DNA from: Gordonia jinhuaensis
GTDB lineage: Bacteria > Actinomycetota > Actinomycetes > Mycobacteriales > Mycobacteriaceae
Direction: 5' to 3'
NCBI RefSeq assembly: GCF_014639795.1
Contig: NZ_BMGC01000013.1
Coordinates: 33,426 to 97,425, forward strand
Length of the DNA: 64,000 bases
Both the position numbers and the translations under genes were made by a program. This document shows, in pieces, positions 43,810 to 52,965 of this stretch (positions are counted from its first letter, which is position 1; each line of letters starts with the position of its first letter). The notes beneath the pieces were generated by a model, which worked only from the letters and a program-made list of their open reading frames with translations, was not told where the DNA came from and did no database searches.

Positions 43810-46231
43810 CACGCAGGAGCGACCCCTTCGCCTACATGAGATGCGGCCGCGTCGCGCCGCTCCGAATACCCGGTACACGCGGCCGACGGTGATCGCCGCA
43901 CCAGCAACCCCGCACCCGACCCGCCGTTACGGGGATCTGTCGCAGGCCGAGATGGTGGAGATCATCGCTGTCGCGGCGCGGGTGTGGCCGCACCCAGACA
44001 GCCGGCGTGAAGGCCGTGCCCGCGGGCTACGCAAACTGGGCGCCTACCTGTTGCAGTACCCGGGAGTGACGTGGCAGCAACGGTGGGATGGGTGCCCGCT
44101 GAATTCCGAGACCATGGTCGCCGGGGATGTCAGCAGCGGCAGCTTGTGCGCGCGCTCGGAGTTCCATCAGGCCGTTGAGGCCCTGTTCGCGTTGCAGATC
44201 ATTCGCCCCACGTTGGTGGTGATGCGCAACAACCGGTCACGAACGTTCTGCCAGCATGTGATCTCCGCCGCCAACGATCCGGCCCTGAACGCGGTCATCG
44301 CCGCGATCGACGCCCTGGATACCTGCGCCCTGCACAAACGGTGGGCCATTTTCGATGTGTGCGCCGCGTTGATCACCCAGGGCATACCGATCGCCGACCT
44401 GACCCCCGAAGCGTTCCTGTACTACACCCGCCTGACCCGTGACACCGTGCCCCGCGGGAAGTCGTCCATGGGCAAATATGTGGGCACCCTGGCGTGGAAA
44501 ACATTGCACAGTTGCGGACATTTCCCGGCCGGTGCACCACCGACGCTGCGGGCCGCGTTGCGAGCCCCGCAGCTATCGATCACCGAGATCGTCGACCAGT
44601 ACCCGGTCACCAACCCCGCGGTACGGCAGATGTTCATCGACTACCTGACCCGCCGGGGCGCGGAAGTGGACTACTCATCGTTGGCCCGCATGGGTCAGGT
44701 CCTGGTCAAACTGTTCTGGGTCGCGATCGAGCACATCAATCCCGACCAGGCCGACCTGCGGTTATCAGCCGAGGTGTACACCCAGTGGCGGGCCACGATC
44801 AGCGTGTGTGAGGACGGTAGCCCGCGCCTGGATCAACGAGCTGTGTTGACGTGGGTGCGAGCCCTCTACGCCGACATCCACACCTGGGCGGTCCACGAAC
44901 CCGAACACTGGGCCCAATGGTCGGTGCCGTGCCCGGTCCCGCGCAGCGACATGCGGGCACTGTCGAATCACCTGCCACGCCGGCGTGAACGCACCCACGC
45001 CACGATCCGTGTGCTGCAACCATTGCTGCCGTTGCTCGTCGAGCACGTCACCACCCGCTACGAGCAGCTCGATGAGCTCAACCGTCGCGGAGCGGCCGCC
45101 GGTGACGGTGAACAGTTCATCGCCAACGGCACCACCTACACCCGTGTCTACACCAGAAACGATCGCACGCTCATCGCCGAAGGACGCACTCCACGGGTGC
45201 GGGTGTACAACCACACCACTTGTGCGAAGTTCGACGTCACCCGGCTCGAGGACGCCGCGTTCTGGTCCTGGGCGATCGTGGAAACGCTGCGCCTGAGTGG
45301 GTTGCGGATCGAGGAACTCACCGAACTGTCGCAGCTGAGTGTGCGCCAATACCAGCGCCCGAACGGTGAAGTCATTGCCCTGCTGGTGGTCGCCCCATCG
45401 AAAACAGACCGCGAACGCGTTATACCCATGTCGGCGGAACTGTTTCATGTCATCGCGTGTGTGATCCGCCGGATCACCGCCGGGCGGACCAGTGTCCCGT
45501 TGGCCACCCGCTACGACGACTGCGAACGCATCACCACCGACCCCCAACCGTTCCTGTTCCAACGCCACATCGGCAACCGCGTCGAAGTCATGAGCACCGG
45601 CGCTATCGGCATCAGCCTACGCAGCCTGTGTGCCGATATCGCACGCACCGACAAGCGTTTCGCCGGTATCCACTTCCGGCCGCACGACTTCCGGCGGTTG
45701 TTCGCCACCAATCTCGTCAACGCCGGATTACCCATCCACATCGGTGCCGCCCTACTCGGGCACCTGGACCTGCAAACAACCCGCGGCTACGTCGCCGTGT
45801 TCAACGAAGACGTCATCCGCCACTATCAAGCCCACCTACAACGCCGCCGCGCCACCCGCCCCACCAGCGAATACACCCCGGTCAGCGACGACGAATGGGC
45901 CGAATTCGACGCCCACTTCGACAAACGCAAAGTCGAACTCGGCGGCTGCGGACGCCCCTACGCCACCCCATGCACCCACGAACACGCCTGCATCCGCTGC
46001 CCCATGCTGCACATCGACCCGAAAATGCTCACCCGACTCGACGAGATCGAAACCGACCTCCTCGCCCGCCGCGACCACGCCCACACCGAAGGATGGCTCG
46101 GCGAAATCGACGGCATCGACCTCACCCTGTCCTACCTCCGCACCAAACGCGACGAACTCCACCACCGCCTCCGCCGCACCACCAACCTCGGGGTGCCCGC
46201 CATGCCGCACGGACCAGCGGGTCTGTCTTAG
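43802..46231 (+). CDS. Large tyrosine recombinase (TnpB-like)
   Basis: The 809-residue protein keeps the catalytic elements of tyrosine recombinases in its second half: LRLSGLRIEELTEL with the first Arg, PSKTDRERVIP, HFRPHDFRRLFATNLVNAG with His and Arg, LLGHLDLQTTRGY with the last His and the Tyr. A C-terminal Cys/His cluster (CGRPYATPCTHEHACIRCPML) looks like a zinc-binding module. The N-terminal 400 residues are unusual in length, as in TnpB of Tn554. The GTG at 43802 gives a start inside the upstream stop region; an ATG at 43841 is possible. Confidence 0.8.
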   Translation: MASTQERPLRLHEMRPRRAAPNTRYTRPTVIAAPATPHPTRRYGDLSQAEMVEIIAVAARVWPHPDSRREGRARGLRKLGAYLLQYPGVTWQQRWDGCPLNSETMVAGDVSSGSLCARSEFHQAVEALFALQIIRPTLVVMRNNRSRTFCQHVISAANDPALNAVIAAIDALDTCALHKRWAIFDVCAALITQGIPIADLTPEAFLYYTRLTRDTVPRGKSSMGKYVGTLAWKTLHSCGHFPAGAPPTLRAALRAPQLSITEIVDQYPVTNPAVRQMFIDYLTRRGAEVDYSSLARMGQVLVKLFWVAIEHINPDQADLRLSAEVYTQWRATISVCEDGSPRLDQRAVLTWVRALYADIHTWAVHEPEHWAQWSVPCPVPRSDMRALSNHLPRRRERTHATIRVLQPLLPLLVEHVTTRYEQLDELNRRGAAAGDGEQFIANGTTYTRVYTRNDRTLIAEGRTPRVRVYNHTTCAKFDVTRLEDAAFWSWAIVETLRLSGLRIEELTELSQLSVRQYQRPNGEVIALLVVAPSKTDRERVIPMSAELFHVIACVIRRITAGRTSVPLATRYDDCERITTDPQPFLFQRHIGNRVEVMSTGAIGISLRSLCADIARTDKRFAGIHFRPHDFRRLFATNLVNAGLPIHIGAALLGHLDLQTTRGYVAVFNEDVIRHYQAHLQRRRATRPTSEYTPVSDDEWAEFDAHFDKRKVELGGCGRPYATPCTHEHACIRCPMLHIDPKMLTRLDEIETDLLARRDHAHTEGWLGEIDGIDLTLSYLRTKRDELHHRLRRTTNLGVPAMPHGPAGLS

Positions 46232-46264
46232 AAACAGGTGGGAGCAGGGCCGGATCTGCGTCTT

Positions 46265-46879
46265 CTACATGACGGCTACGGACTGGACCAAGGCACAGGC
46301 TAGGGTGCGCTCGCTGCGAAGGGAGTTGAGTGAGCGGTCCTCGAAGTCAGCCCATCTCGACGATGCGATCCTCCAGCTAGCCAGAAATGTACCGACCTTC
46401 AGTCTGGTCTCGAGCGAATCGGGCTCGCCTGCCCGGATGAGGTTATTGGTCAGGACAACTTCAATGTCGACGCAGTGGTCAAAGCTGTGCTTCGCGAGAT
46501 CTGCACTGCCCTTTGCGAAGTCGCATGACAGCGCGAAGGAATAAGCCCATTCGTCGTCGAGAGATTGAAGAGCTCGATCTAAAGTCTGGTCTAGCATCTG
46601 AAAAGTGGCGGTTCGATCGCCCACGTACGCAAGGAACCTCTCGAACAGGTCGACTTCGGGCGCGAGGAACACGGCAGCTTTGTCGCTGAAATAGCGGAAG
46701 AACGTGCTTCGCGATACCCGCGCATCCTCGCAAATGTCGGACACGGTCGTCGCGTCGTAGCCGCGCCGTTGTCCGTGCGTTCGCGCCACGCGGGTCAGGA
46801 GGCTCCTGACCTCGGCCTTTTTAAGCTCACGTAGGCCAGGCGCAGTGGCGCCGAGCACATCTGTTGCATCAACCACCAC
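46265..46879 (-). CDS. TetR-family regulator of the biosynthetic cluster
   Basis: The 204-residue protein has the TetR DNA-binding domain GYDATTVSDICEDARVSRSTFFRYFSDKAAVF around residues 40-70. It is divergent from the first operon gene with a 131-base gap holding two inverted repeats, so it most likely represses the cluster. With an AfsA-like gene in the operon, a butyrolactone-type ligand is an attractive idea but the TetR sequence alone does not show it. Codon use is less GC-rich than the chromosome, like the rest of the cluster. Confidence 0.85.
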   Translation of the reverse strand: MVVDATDVLGATAPGLRELKKAEVRSLLTRVARTHGQRRGYDATTVSDICEDARVSRSTFFRYFSDKAAVFLAPEVDLFERFLAYVGDRTATFQMLDQTLDRALQSLDDEWAYSFALSCDFAKGSADLAKHSFDHCVDIEVVLTNNLIRAGEPDSLETRLKVGTFLASWRIASSRWADFEDRSLNSLRSERTLACALVQSVAVM

Positions 46880-46885
46880 CTAATC

Positions 46886-46940
46886 GTACTCTGATCCAAG
46901 TGAGACGGAGTACCAGTTCGAACTCTGAGTCAATTCGAAC
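46886..46940. promoter_or_regulatory. Two inverted repeats in the divergent TetR/operon promoter
   Basis: GTACTC (46886-46891) pairs with GAGTAC (46908-46913), and GTTCGAA (46916-46922) pairs with TTCGAAC (46934-46940). Both lie between the TetR and operon starts and are good candidates for TetR binding. Confidence 0.55.
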
Positions 46941-47010
46941 GCCGTTTCATACACTCGGGCCCCGCTGGTCCGAAGCGGGCCAAGCAAGTCAGACAGGAGT
47001 GCAATCCAAC

Positions 47011-47949
47011 GTGATCTCAGACCCCTCGCTCCACTTGGCGCTGTCGCCCCATGCGGACGGATCTGTCAAGTCGATCTGCGTTCGTAAGCCCTCAAGAGCG
47101 GCTGATGACGACGTCTTGGTTCGAGTTGAGGTAGCCAACATCAACTTTGGTGAGGCAAATGACGTCCTTCCGACACTGCGGCCGGGATCTATTCCTGGCT
47201 GGGAAGCTGTGGGCACAGTCGTTGCCGCACCCAAGCACGGTGGTTTGACCACCGGTGACACCGTGGTGACGTTAGGTGCTGATGGCGGCTGGGCACAGAA
47301 TCGTGTCGTGAGCGAGCGCCAATGCGCTCGCATTCGCTCCGAGGGTAGCGATGTCGCTCTGTTTGCCACAGTTGGCGTCGCTGGCGGAACTGCCGTGAGC
47401 GCGGTGCGGCGACTTGGCTCGGTTGTCGGGCGGGTTGTACTCGTGACCGGAGCGGCATCGAGGGTCGGGACTTATGCCATCCAAGTATTGCGGCTGGCTG
47501 GCGCCACTGTCATTGCGCACGATCGCCAAACTAGCAGGCATACCTATCACCGTGACCTTGGCGCCTCAAAAGTCATCGAGAGGCTTGACGGATTGGACTC
47601 CCCGGTATTCGGGGTCATCGACATCGAAGGGGGGAACAGCATGGTTGAGGCTTTCGCCGCACTGCAGGCGTATGGGCGACTCTTATCTGTCGGCCACACG
47701 GCCCGAACGAAAGAGTCATTTCCCGTTGGAGCGTTCGAGGGTGACTTCGGGCGCGAAGGCAAGAGAATCGAGACGATGCATCTGCTTGAACGTGGGTCGA
47801 ACGATGCTGATCTTGGAAGAGATATCGAATGGCTTGCCGAACACATTGCGGAGGGAACGATCGTGCCGCCCGAGACGCAGCTTGTGCCCTTTCCGATGGA
47901 GGAAGGGATAGACGTAAGCATCAGACAGCGATCTACATTTGTTTTGTGA
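47011..47949 (+). CDS. MDR-superfamily reductase (quinone-oxidoreductase-like)
   Basis: The 312-residue protein is a zinc-free medium-chain dehydrogenase/reductase: early VLVRVEVANINFGEANDV, GWEAVGTV, and the nucleotide motif VTGAASRVGTYAIQVLRLAGATVIA. Members of this family reduce double bonds of enones or enoyl thioesters, so it could be the enoyl-reduction step that is otherwise missing from this cluster. The GTG at 47011 follows AGGAG 11 bases away; a GTG at 46999 is also possible. It is the first gene of the operon. Confidence 0.75.
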   Translation: MISDPSLHLALSPHADGSVKSICVRKPSRAADDDVLVRVEVANINFGEANDVLPTLRPGSIPGWEAVGTVVAAPKHGGLTTGDTVVTLGADGGWAQNRVVSERQCARIRSEGSDVALFATVGVAGGTAVSAVRRLGSVVGRVVLVTGAASRVGTYAIQVLRLAGATVIAHDRQTSRHTYHRDLGASKVIERLDGLDSPVFGVIDIEGGNSMVEAFAALQAYGRLLSVGHTARTKESFPVGAFEGDFGREGKRIETMHLLERGSNDADLGRDIEWLAEHIAEGTIVPPETQLVPFPMEEGIDVSIRQRSTFVL

Positions 47950-47986
47950 CAAAATCACTCAATGTCACCCCAGGAAGGAATAGATT

Positions 47987-48241
47987 ATGGGAAGCACGAA
48001 CGACGCCGTCACGAACATCGTCATTGACGAGCTGGAGCTGGAAGAGACGATTGATAGTGTCGATGTAGACGCAGATCTTATCGACGAGTATGAGGCAGAC
48101 TCACTGGGTCTGATCCAGGTCTTGGCTAGGCTCAACAAAGAAATTGGTGTGAAAATCCCCCGTGATCAGGCTGGTGGCCTGACTACGATCCGAAAGATAT
48201 GGGATCGCGTGAATACCGACCTCGTCGCATCGGCGAGTTGA
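47987..48241 (+). CDS. Acyl carrier protein
   Basis: The 84-residue acidic protein has the phosphopantetheine site DSLG with Ser39 in YEADSLGLIQVL. It carries the growing acyl chain for the KS, KR and dehydratases encoded downstream. AGGAAGG precedes the ATG. No phosphopantetheinyl transferase is encoded nearby, so a host enzyme must activate it. Confidence 0.92.
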   Translation: MGSTNDAVTNIVIDELELEETIDSVDVDADLIDEYEADSLGLIQVLARLNKEIGVKIPRDQAGGLTTIRKIWDRVNTDLVASAS

Positions 48242-48248
48242 GGCCATC

Positions 48249-49454
48249 GTGCAACGGCGTGTCGTAATTACAGGACTGGGACCGGTCAGCAGTATCGGGA
48301 TCGGTGCGAACCGATTCTTGGAAGGAGTCAGGGCGGGCGCGAATGGAGTATCGCCGATCACCTCCTTCTCGACTGCGGGGTTCGAACGCACATCAGGCGG
48401 GGAGGTACGTGCATTCGAGGCTTCCGACTACCTGCAAGCACCGGCCTATAAGGACTGGGGGCGGACTGCGCAGTTCGCAGCGGCTGCAGCACGCTTGGCC
48501 TTCACGGACGCCGACCTTGACCTCGACCTTATCGATGCGGAGTCAACTGGTGCGATCGTTGGTACCACGAACGGGGAAGCCCCGACCATGGATGCGCTGG
48601 CCATTCAGTGGCTTGAAGATCCTGCACTGATTGACCCGGAAATGGTGCGGCGAGTGCCTGCGGGAAACATTGCGGGCGCAGTTGCATCGGAGATTGGTGT
48701 CAAAGGAGAAACGGCGACGATCCCAACGGCATGCGCAGCTGCAAACTACGCTATTGGGTACGCGGCAGAGCTCATTGCATCGGGTGATGCTGATGTGATG
48801 CTGGCTGGCGGATCGGATTCGGTCAACCGATTTACACATGCGGGATTTGACAGTCTAGGTGCTATTGCGAAAGATTTACCGCGTCCGTTCGACGCGGGAC
48901 GAACGGGGATCGTCACCGCTGAAGGCGGTGCGATGATTGTTCTAGAGGACAGAGAACATGCCCAGGCGCGGGGCGCGCGGATTTATGCCGAGTTTCTCGG
49001 GTATGCGATGAACTGCGATGCGGATCATATTGTGCATCCTAATGCTGAGCGGATAGCGGATTGTATCCGGAGTGCGCACGCTCGTTCCAATGTTCGACCG
49101 GAGGCTGTTGACTATATTTGTGCACACGGCACAGGGACGCCGACGAATGACCTGACAGAGACAACGGCTACTCGCGCGGTATTCGGCGAAGCGCATCCGC
49201 CGATTAGTTCATTGAAATCAATGCTTGGACACACAATGGGGGCGGCGAGCGGTTTCGGTGCCGTAGCGTGCTGCCTCGCGATCGCCAACCAATTCTTACC
49301 CCCGACAATTAACCTCCAAACGCCAGACCCAGCGCTCGGCGATCTGGATTTTGTGGCGAATCGGTCACGCCCAGCGGCGGTGTCGATCGCACAGAATCAC
49401 GGATTTGCATTCGGGGGAAACAATGCAATTACCATGTTTGGGGACCATTCATGA
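48249..49454 (+). CDS. Beta-ketoacyl-ACP synthase (KS-alpha, FabF-like)
   Basis: The 401-residue condensing enzyme has the full catalytic set: Cys162 in IPTACAAAN, His293 in CAHGTGTPTND, Lys323 and His328 in SLKSMLGHTMGAA. It extends acyl-ACP with malonyl-ACP units. The stop overlaps the next, KS-like gene by 4 bases, the arrangement of KS/chain-length-factor pairs. The GTG at 48249 has GTTGAGG upstream. Confidence 0.92.
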   Translation: MQRRVVITGLGPVSSIGIGANRFLEGVRAGANGVSPITSFSTAGFERTSGGEVRAFEASDYLQAPAYKDWGRTAQFAAAAARLAFTDADLDLDLIDAESTGAIVGTTNGEAPTMDALAIQWLEDPALIDPEMVRRVPAGNIAGAVASEIGVKGETATIPTACAAANYAIGYAAELIASGDADVMLAGGSDSVNRFTHAGFDSLGAIAKDLPRPFDAGRTGIVTAEGGAMIVLEDREHAQARGARIYAEFLGYAMNCDADHIVHPNAERIADCIRSAHARSNVRPEAVDYICAHGTGTPTNDLTETTATRAVFGEAHPPISSLKSMLGHTMGAASGFGAVACCLAIANQFLPPTINLQTPDPALGDLDFVANRSRPAAVSIAQNHGFAFGGNNAITMFGDHS

Positions 49455-50524
49455 GCTCCACTCCTAAGACGTACATCGCAGACGCCTCGGTGCTTGCTTC
49501 CTCGGGAAGCGGTCTCAAGGCTCTAGCATGCGCCCTCGACGGTAATCAGCGCGCGGTAGGGGCGGGTGCATCGAGCGTAGCTGCGCAGGACGGTGCGGGC
49601 CCTAGCCTTCCCATCCCCGGTTTTGACATCAAGGACTACGTTCCGGGCAAGGGCACGCGCCACCTCGACCGTACGACCGCCATCAGCTTGGCGGCGGCGT
49701 CGATGCTGGACCTGACTCTCTACGCTCAGACAGCGAGTGACATCGGCATAGCTCTTGGCACGATCGCGGGCAGCGTCCCCGCCAGCATTGAACTCGATAT
49801 CGACATCCTCACTGGCACAGGCTCTGCTGGGGTCAATCCCAAACGGTTCCCGAACTGCACGATGAACTGTGCCGCTAGCCAGGTTGCGATCCGCAACGGA
49901 CTCAAAGGCCCCAACAGCACGACGTCTGCGGGAGTTGCTAGCGCGTTCGTCGCGATGCGGTACGCCAAGCGTGCAATTACGAACGGACACGCAAAGCAAA
50001 TGATTGTCGGTGGGGTAGAAGAGCTGTCCGACCAGATTCGGTGGGGAATTCGGAAGAAGCAGGAGGTCGGCGACGTCGTCCCCATCAGCGAGGCAAGCGC
50101 CATGTTCGTTGTCGAGAGCTCAGACTCAGCGCACGCACACTCGCGATCGCGGCTGGGGGCTGTCCTGTCCTGTGAGACCGGATTCTTCGATCCCATAGCA
50201 GATGTGCCACGCGAAAGGTTGCTGCGGACAATCGAACGCGCCCTAGCTGCGGCCGGTGTCTCGGCCAACGCCGTGCAGACCTGGCTGCCGGGTAATCGTG
50301 GGACGCTCCTCGAAGATGCCGAGCGGGAAGCGGCGGAGCTTGCACACGTCGATCCCGGGCGTGTCCTTGACGTGCGCGCGGCTTTGGGAGAGACAGGCAG
50401 CGCGCTCGGTGCGCTCCAGGTCATTGGCCTGCTCGCGTGTTCTAACGGTGGGCTCGGTCTCGTCACGGCAATGGATTTCAACGGTGTGGTCGCGGCCGCA
50501 ATCGTGGAGGTGGAGGCGCAATGA
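49451..50524 (+). CDS. KS-like chain-length-factor homologue without catalytic residues
   Basis: The 357-residue protein has the thiolase/KS fold but at the Cys position it reads TSAGVAS (Gly161), at the first His WLPGNRGT, and at the second His ALGETGSALG (Glu). It is shorter than the KS-alpha partner and lacks much of the N-terminal conserved block. This matches KS-beta/chain-length factors of type II polyketide synthases, which pair with a KS and set chain length. It overlaps both neighbouring genes by 4 bases. Confidence 0.82.
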   Translation: MSSTPKTYIADASVLASSGSGLKALACALDGNQRAVGAGASSVAAQDGAGPSLPIPGFDIKDYVPGKGTRHLDRTTAISLAAASMLDLTLYAQTASDIGIALGTIAGSVPASIELDIDILTGTGSAGVNPKRFPNCTMNCAASQVAIRNGLKGPNSTTSAGVASAFVAMRYAKRAITNGHAKQMIVGGVEELSDQIRWGIRKKQEVGDVVPISEASAMFVVESSDSAHAHSRSRLGAVLSCETGFFDPIADVPRERLLRTIERALAAAGVSANAVQTWLPGNRGTLLEDAEREAAELAHVDPGRVLDVRAALGETGSALGALQVIGLLACSNGGLGLVTAMDFNGVVAAAIVEVEAQ

Positions 50525-51987
50525 CCGCGCATCACTCGCCAGAGTCTCCGATCCTAGTGGTCGGAGCCGGACCAGTCGGTCTGACTGCGGCGCTGTCGGC
50601 TCAGCAACTCGGTTTACCGACTCGCATTATCGAACGGCGAGCAACCCGGCACCACCACTCCAAAGCCGTGGTGCTCTGGCCGCGGGCACTCGAGGTACTC
50701 GATCGTCTCGGGGTCGCGGCCGATATCGTGGCGGCTGGACTGCCCTTGCACGGGCAAACCTATAATTCCGCTGGTCGACCAATCGCCTCGGTGACCTTTC
50801 AGCGAATCACCGACAGCAAGTACGACTTCGCCCTGGCGATTCCGCAGCATGAGACCGAACGCATTCTTGAGCAGGCGTATCGGCGACGAGGGGGAACAGT
50901 CGACTTCGGGCACGAACTTGTCGCGTTGTCTGATCACCCCGATGGAGTTTCTGCGTCGATCCGTCGCTCAGAAGAAGAACCACACGTCGAGCGCTTTCGA
51001 TGGGCCATCGGAGCAGACGGTTACCGCAGCATGGTGCGAGAGCAGCTGGGAATTCCCTTCCAGGGAGCAACGTATGCTGCACGGTTCATGCTCTCGGATG
51101 GGCCGTGCGAGGTTGATCTCGATCGCACTCAGGCGCACTACTTCATGACCAAAGAAGGCGTTGTCGTCGTGGTACCAATGCCCGGCAACTCATGGAGAAT
51201 ATTTGCCAGCGCACCAATGGACGTGGCAGACCAGGTCACTCCGGACGTGGTCGAAAGTATTGCTTCGCGGCGGATGCCGGTGCCGATCACGTTCGGTTCC
51301 GGCCACAGCGCCAGTGTATTTCTCATCCACTGCAAGTCCTCCGCATCATTGAAAGGCGCGAGCACCTTCCTCGTCGGTGACGCCGCTCATGTGCACAGCC
51401 CAGCAGGTGGTCAAGGACTGAACACTGGTTTCGAAGATGCGACGTCTTTGGTGTGGAGACTTGCTGAGGGGCCAGGTACTCGTCGAAGCGACCTCGACAC
51501 GTGGGCGTCAGAGCGTCAGAGCGTCATCGACGCCGTGCTCCGCGACACCGACCTGCAAACGCGACTGTGGTCAGCACGCGGCCGGCGTGCGCAATTGCGT
51601 GACGTGATTCTGAAGGGTGCGACTGCCACGGGTCTGCTCGACAGATTCGTTGCTCCACGTCAAGCAATGCTCAACACCCGGTACCCAGCTGCGACGCGCC
51701 GTCGAGTAGGTCGACTCAAGGTTGGCGCTCGACTATCCAGTGTGGCCCTGACCACATCATCGGGCGACACGCTCCACGACCTCCTAAGTAGGTCGAACTA
51801 CACCACGCTGCATCTCGACCCTCACTCCCGTGTCATTGAGGTGACGCAGATCGACAGTGCAGGAGTGAAGCGTGAGCGTTCAGTTCCTGCCTCGCCGGAA
51901 CTGTTCAAGTCGCTACGACTGAAACAGAGAACGCGGGTTCGCGCCCGTCCCGACAGCATCGTGGCCGACGTAACCGACAACCTCTAA
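50521..51987 (+). CDS. FAD-dependent aromatic/polyketide monooxygenase
   Basis: The 488-residue protein has the FAD motif VVGAGPVGLTAAL at residues 13-25, an Arg-rich IIERRATRHHHSKA loop with the family's substrate-facing position, GADGYRSMVREQLGI (DG motif), and LVGDAAHVHSPAGGQGLNTGFEDA near residue 290. It belongs to the class A flavoprotein monooxygenases (PHBH, TfdB and polyketide hydroxylase type). It probably hydroxylates or epoxidises the polyketide product. It overlaps the upstream gene by 4 bases. Confidence 0.87.
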   Translation: MTAHHSPESPILVVGAGPVGLTAALSAQQLGLPTRIIERRATRHHHSKAVVLWPRALEVLDRLGVAADIVAAGLPLHGQTYNSAGRPIASVTFQRITDSKYDFALAIPQHETERILEQAYRRRGGTVDFGHELVALSDHPDGVSASIRRSEEEPHVERFRWAIGADGYRSMVREQLGIPFQGATYAARFMLSDGPCEVDLDRTQAHYFMTKEGVVVVVPMPGNSWRIFASAPMDVADQVTPDVVESIASRRMPVPITFGSGHSASVFLIHCKSSASLKGASTFLVGDAAHVHSPAGGQGLNTGFEDATSLVWRLAEGPGTRRSDLDTWASERQSVIDAVLRDTDLQTRLWSARGRRAQLRDVILKGATATGLLDRFVAPRQAMLNTRYPAATRRRVGRLKVGARLSSVALTTSSGDTLHDLLSRSNYTTLHLDPHSRVIEVTQIDSAGVKRERSVPASPELFKSLRLKQRTRVRARPDSIVADVTDNL

Positions 51988-52005
51988 GGAAGGGCAAACT
52001 GTCCG

Positions 52006-52965
52006 ATGAGCGCCAAAGCCCAAATGTACGAACCGGGCCGCGCCGCACGGGAACTGGTGCATAGAGCCAGCGACAATGAAGTATTTGTCACACCACCCGA
52101 GTATCGCGGTGACCGCTTGCACGCCAACTGGGCACTCATGCCGCATTCCGCCAACGCCTACTACTACGACGGTCTCGACGACCCACAGCACGACCCAATC
52201 TTCTTAGCGGAACTCATGAGGCAGGCCGCCATGAGCGGCGCTCACGAATTCACCGGCGTCCCCACCGACATCGCCATGTTCTTCATCGAGATGTCGCTCA
52301 CCAACCACCCAAGGATCCCAACATCAACCACCTCTGCGGAATCGAACCCGCGAATGCGTATTGAGACCTCGCTCGACGACATCCGCTACAACCGAGCTCG
52401 CGACCCACGGCGCATCAAATACTCTCAGACTGCGTCGATTGACGGCGATCTTTGTGCGAGCACCGAGGTGATCGTTCAAGGAGCCAGGCGATCGAAGTAC
52501 CAGGACCTACGCACCTATCAGCGTGACGGCGTACCGGCCCCGCGTACAAGCTCGCTGCCCCGCCGCCCCACCAACGCGGCAGCCCCTCCGTCTATGGTCG
52601 GGCGACATAACACGGCGAACGTCGTATTACGGGACCTGGAATCACACAGTGGGCGAACAACCGCGGCGCTGAGTCCCGACTACCACAACACAAGTCTGTT
52701 CGATCACGATTACGACCACATTCCGGGGATGGTCCTCCTAGAAGCAGCACGCCAGATCACCCATGCCGCCGAAGACGGTGCCGCGCCGCCACTTCGACGA
52801 TTCCACTCCACCTTTCACTCGTTCGCGGAGCTGGATCGACCGTTGCGGATTGAATACCAGCGGGTCGACGACACTGCTGCCGCCACCATCGAATTCACCC
52901 ACGACGACAAGACCGCAGCCATCGTCACCGTGCAATTTGTAAGCGACGAAGGACCAAATCGATGA
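52006..52965 (+). CDS. AfsA-like gamma-butyrolactone biosynthesis protein
   Basis: The 319-residue protein has two hotdog AfsA-type halves. The second holds the signature DHDYDHIPGMVLLEAARQ (residues 233-250), the first a less conserved FLAELMRQAAMSGAHEF. AfsA/ScbA enzymes condense a beta-ketoacyl chain with dihydroxyacetone phosphate on the way to gamma-butyrolactones and butenolides. Its stop overlaps the HAD phosphatase by 4 bases, which fits removal of the phosphate. This placement inside a polyketide operon is unusual. Confidence 0.85.
   Translation: MSAKAQMYEPGRAARELVHRASDNEVFVTPPEYRGDRLHANWALMPHSANAYYYDGLDDPQHDPIFLAELMRQAAMSGAHEFTGVPTDIAMFFIEMSLTNHPRIPTSTTSAESNPRMRIETSLDDIRYNRARDPRRIKYSQTASIDGDLCASTEVIVQGARRSKYQDLRTYQRDGVPAPRTSSLPRRPTNAAAPPSMVGRHNTANVVLRDLESHSGRTTAALSPDYHNTSLFDHDYDHIPGMVLLEAARQITHAAEDGAAPPLRRFHSTFHSFAELDRPLRIEYQRVDDTAAATIEFTHDDKTAAIVTVQFVSDEGPNR

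Larger units (their letters stand above)
42616..46231 (+). mobile_element. Tandem tyrosine-recombinase element (Tn554-like tnpA-tnpB pair)
   Basis: Two overlapping tyrosine-recombinase genes of about 397 and 809 codons have the order and size ratio of TnpA and TnpB of Tn554-type transposons. A small third TnpC-like gene is not seen. Terminal repeats and exact ends could not be drawn from the sequence. The downstream biosynthetic cluster begins only about 30 bases after the second gene, so the element may have brought it or share its entry point. Confidence 0.6.

Noticed and set aside
45457..46544. Long overlapping plus-strand frames in the 3' half of the second recombinase
   Set aside because: They are out-of-frame shadows rich in Arg/Pro/Ser. 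The recombinase frame carries the catalytic motifs.
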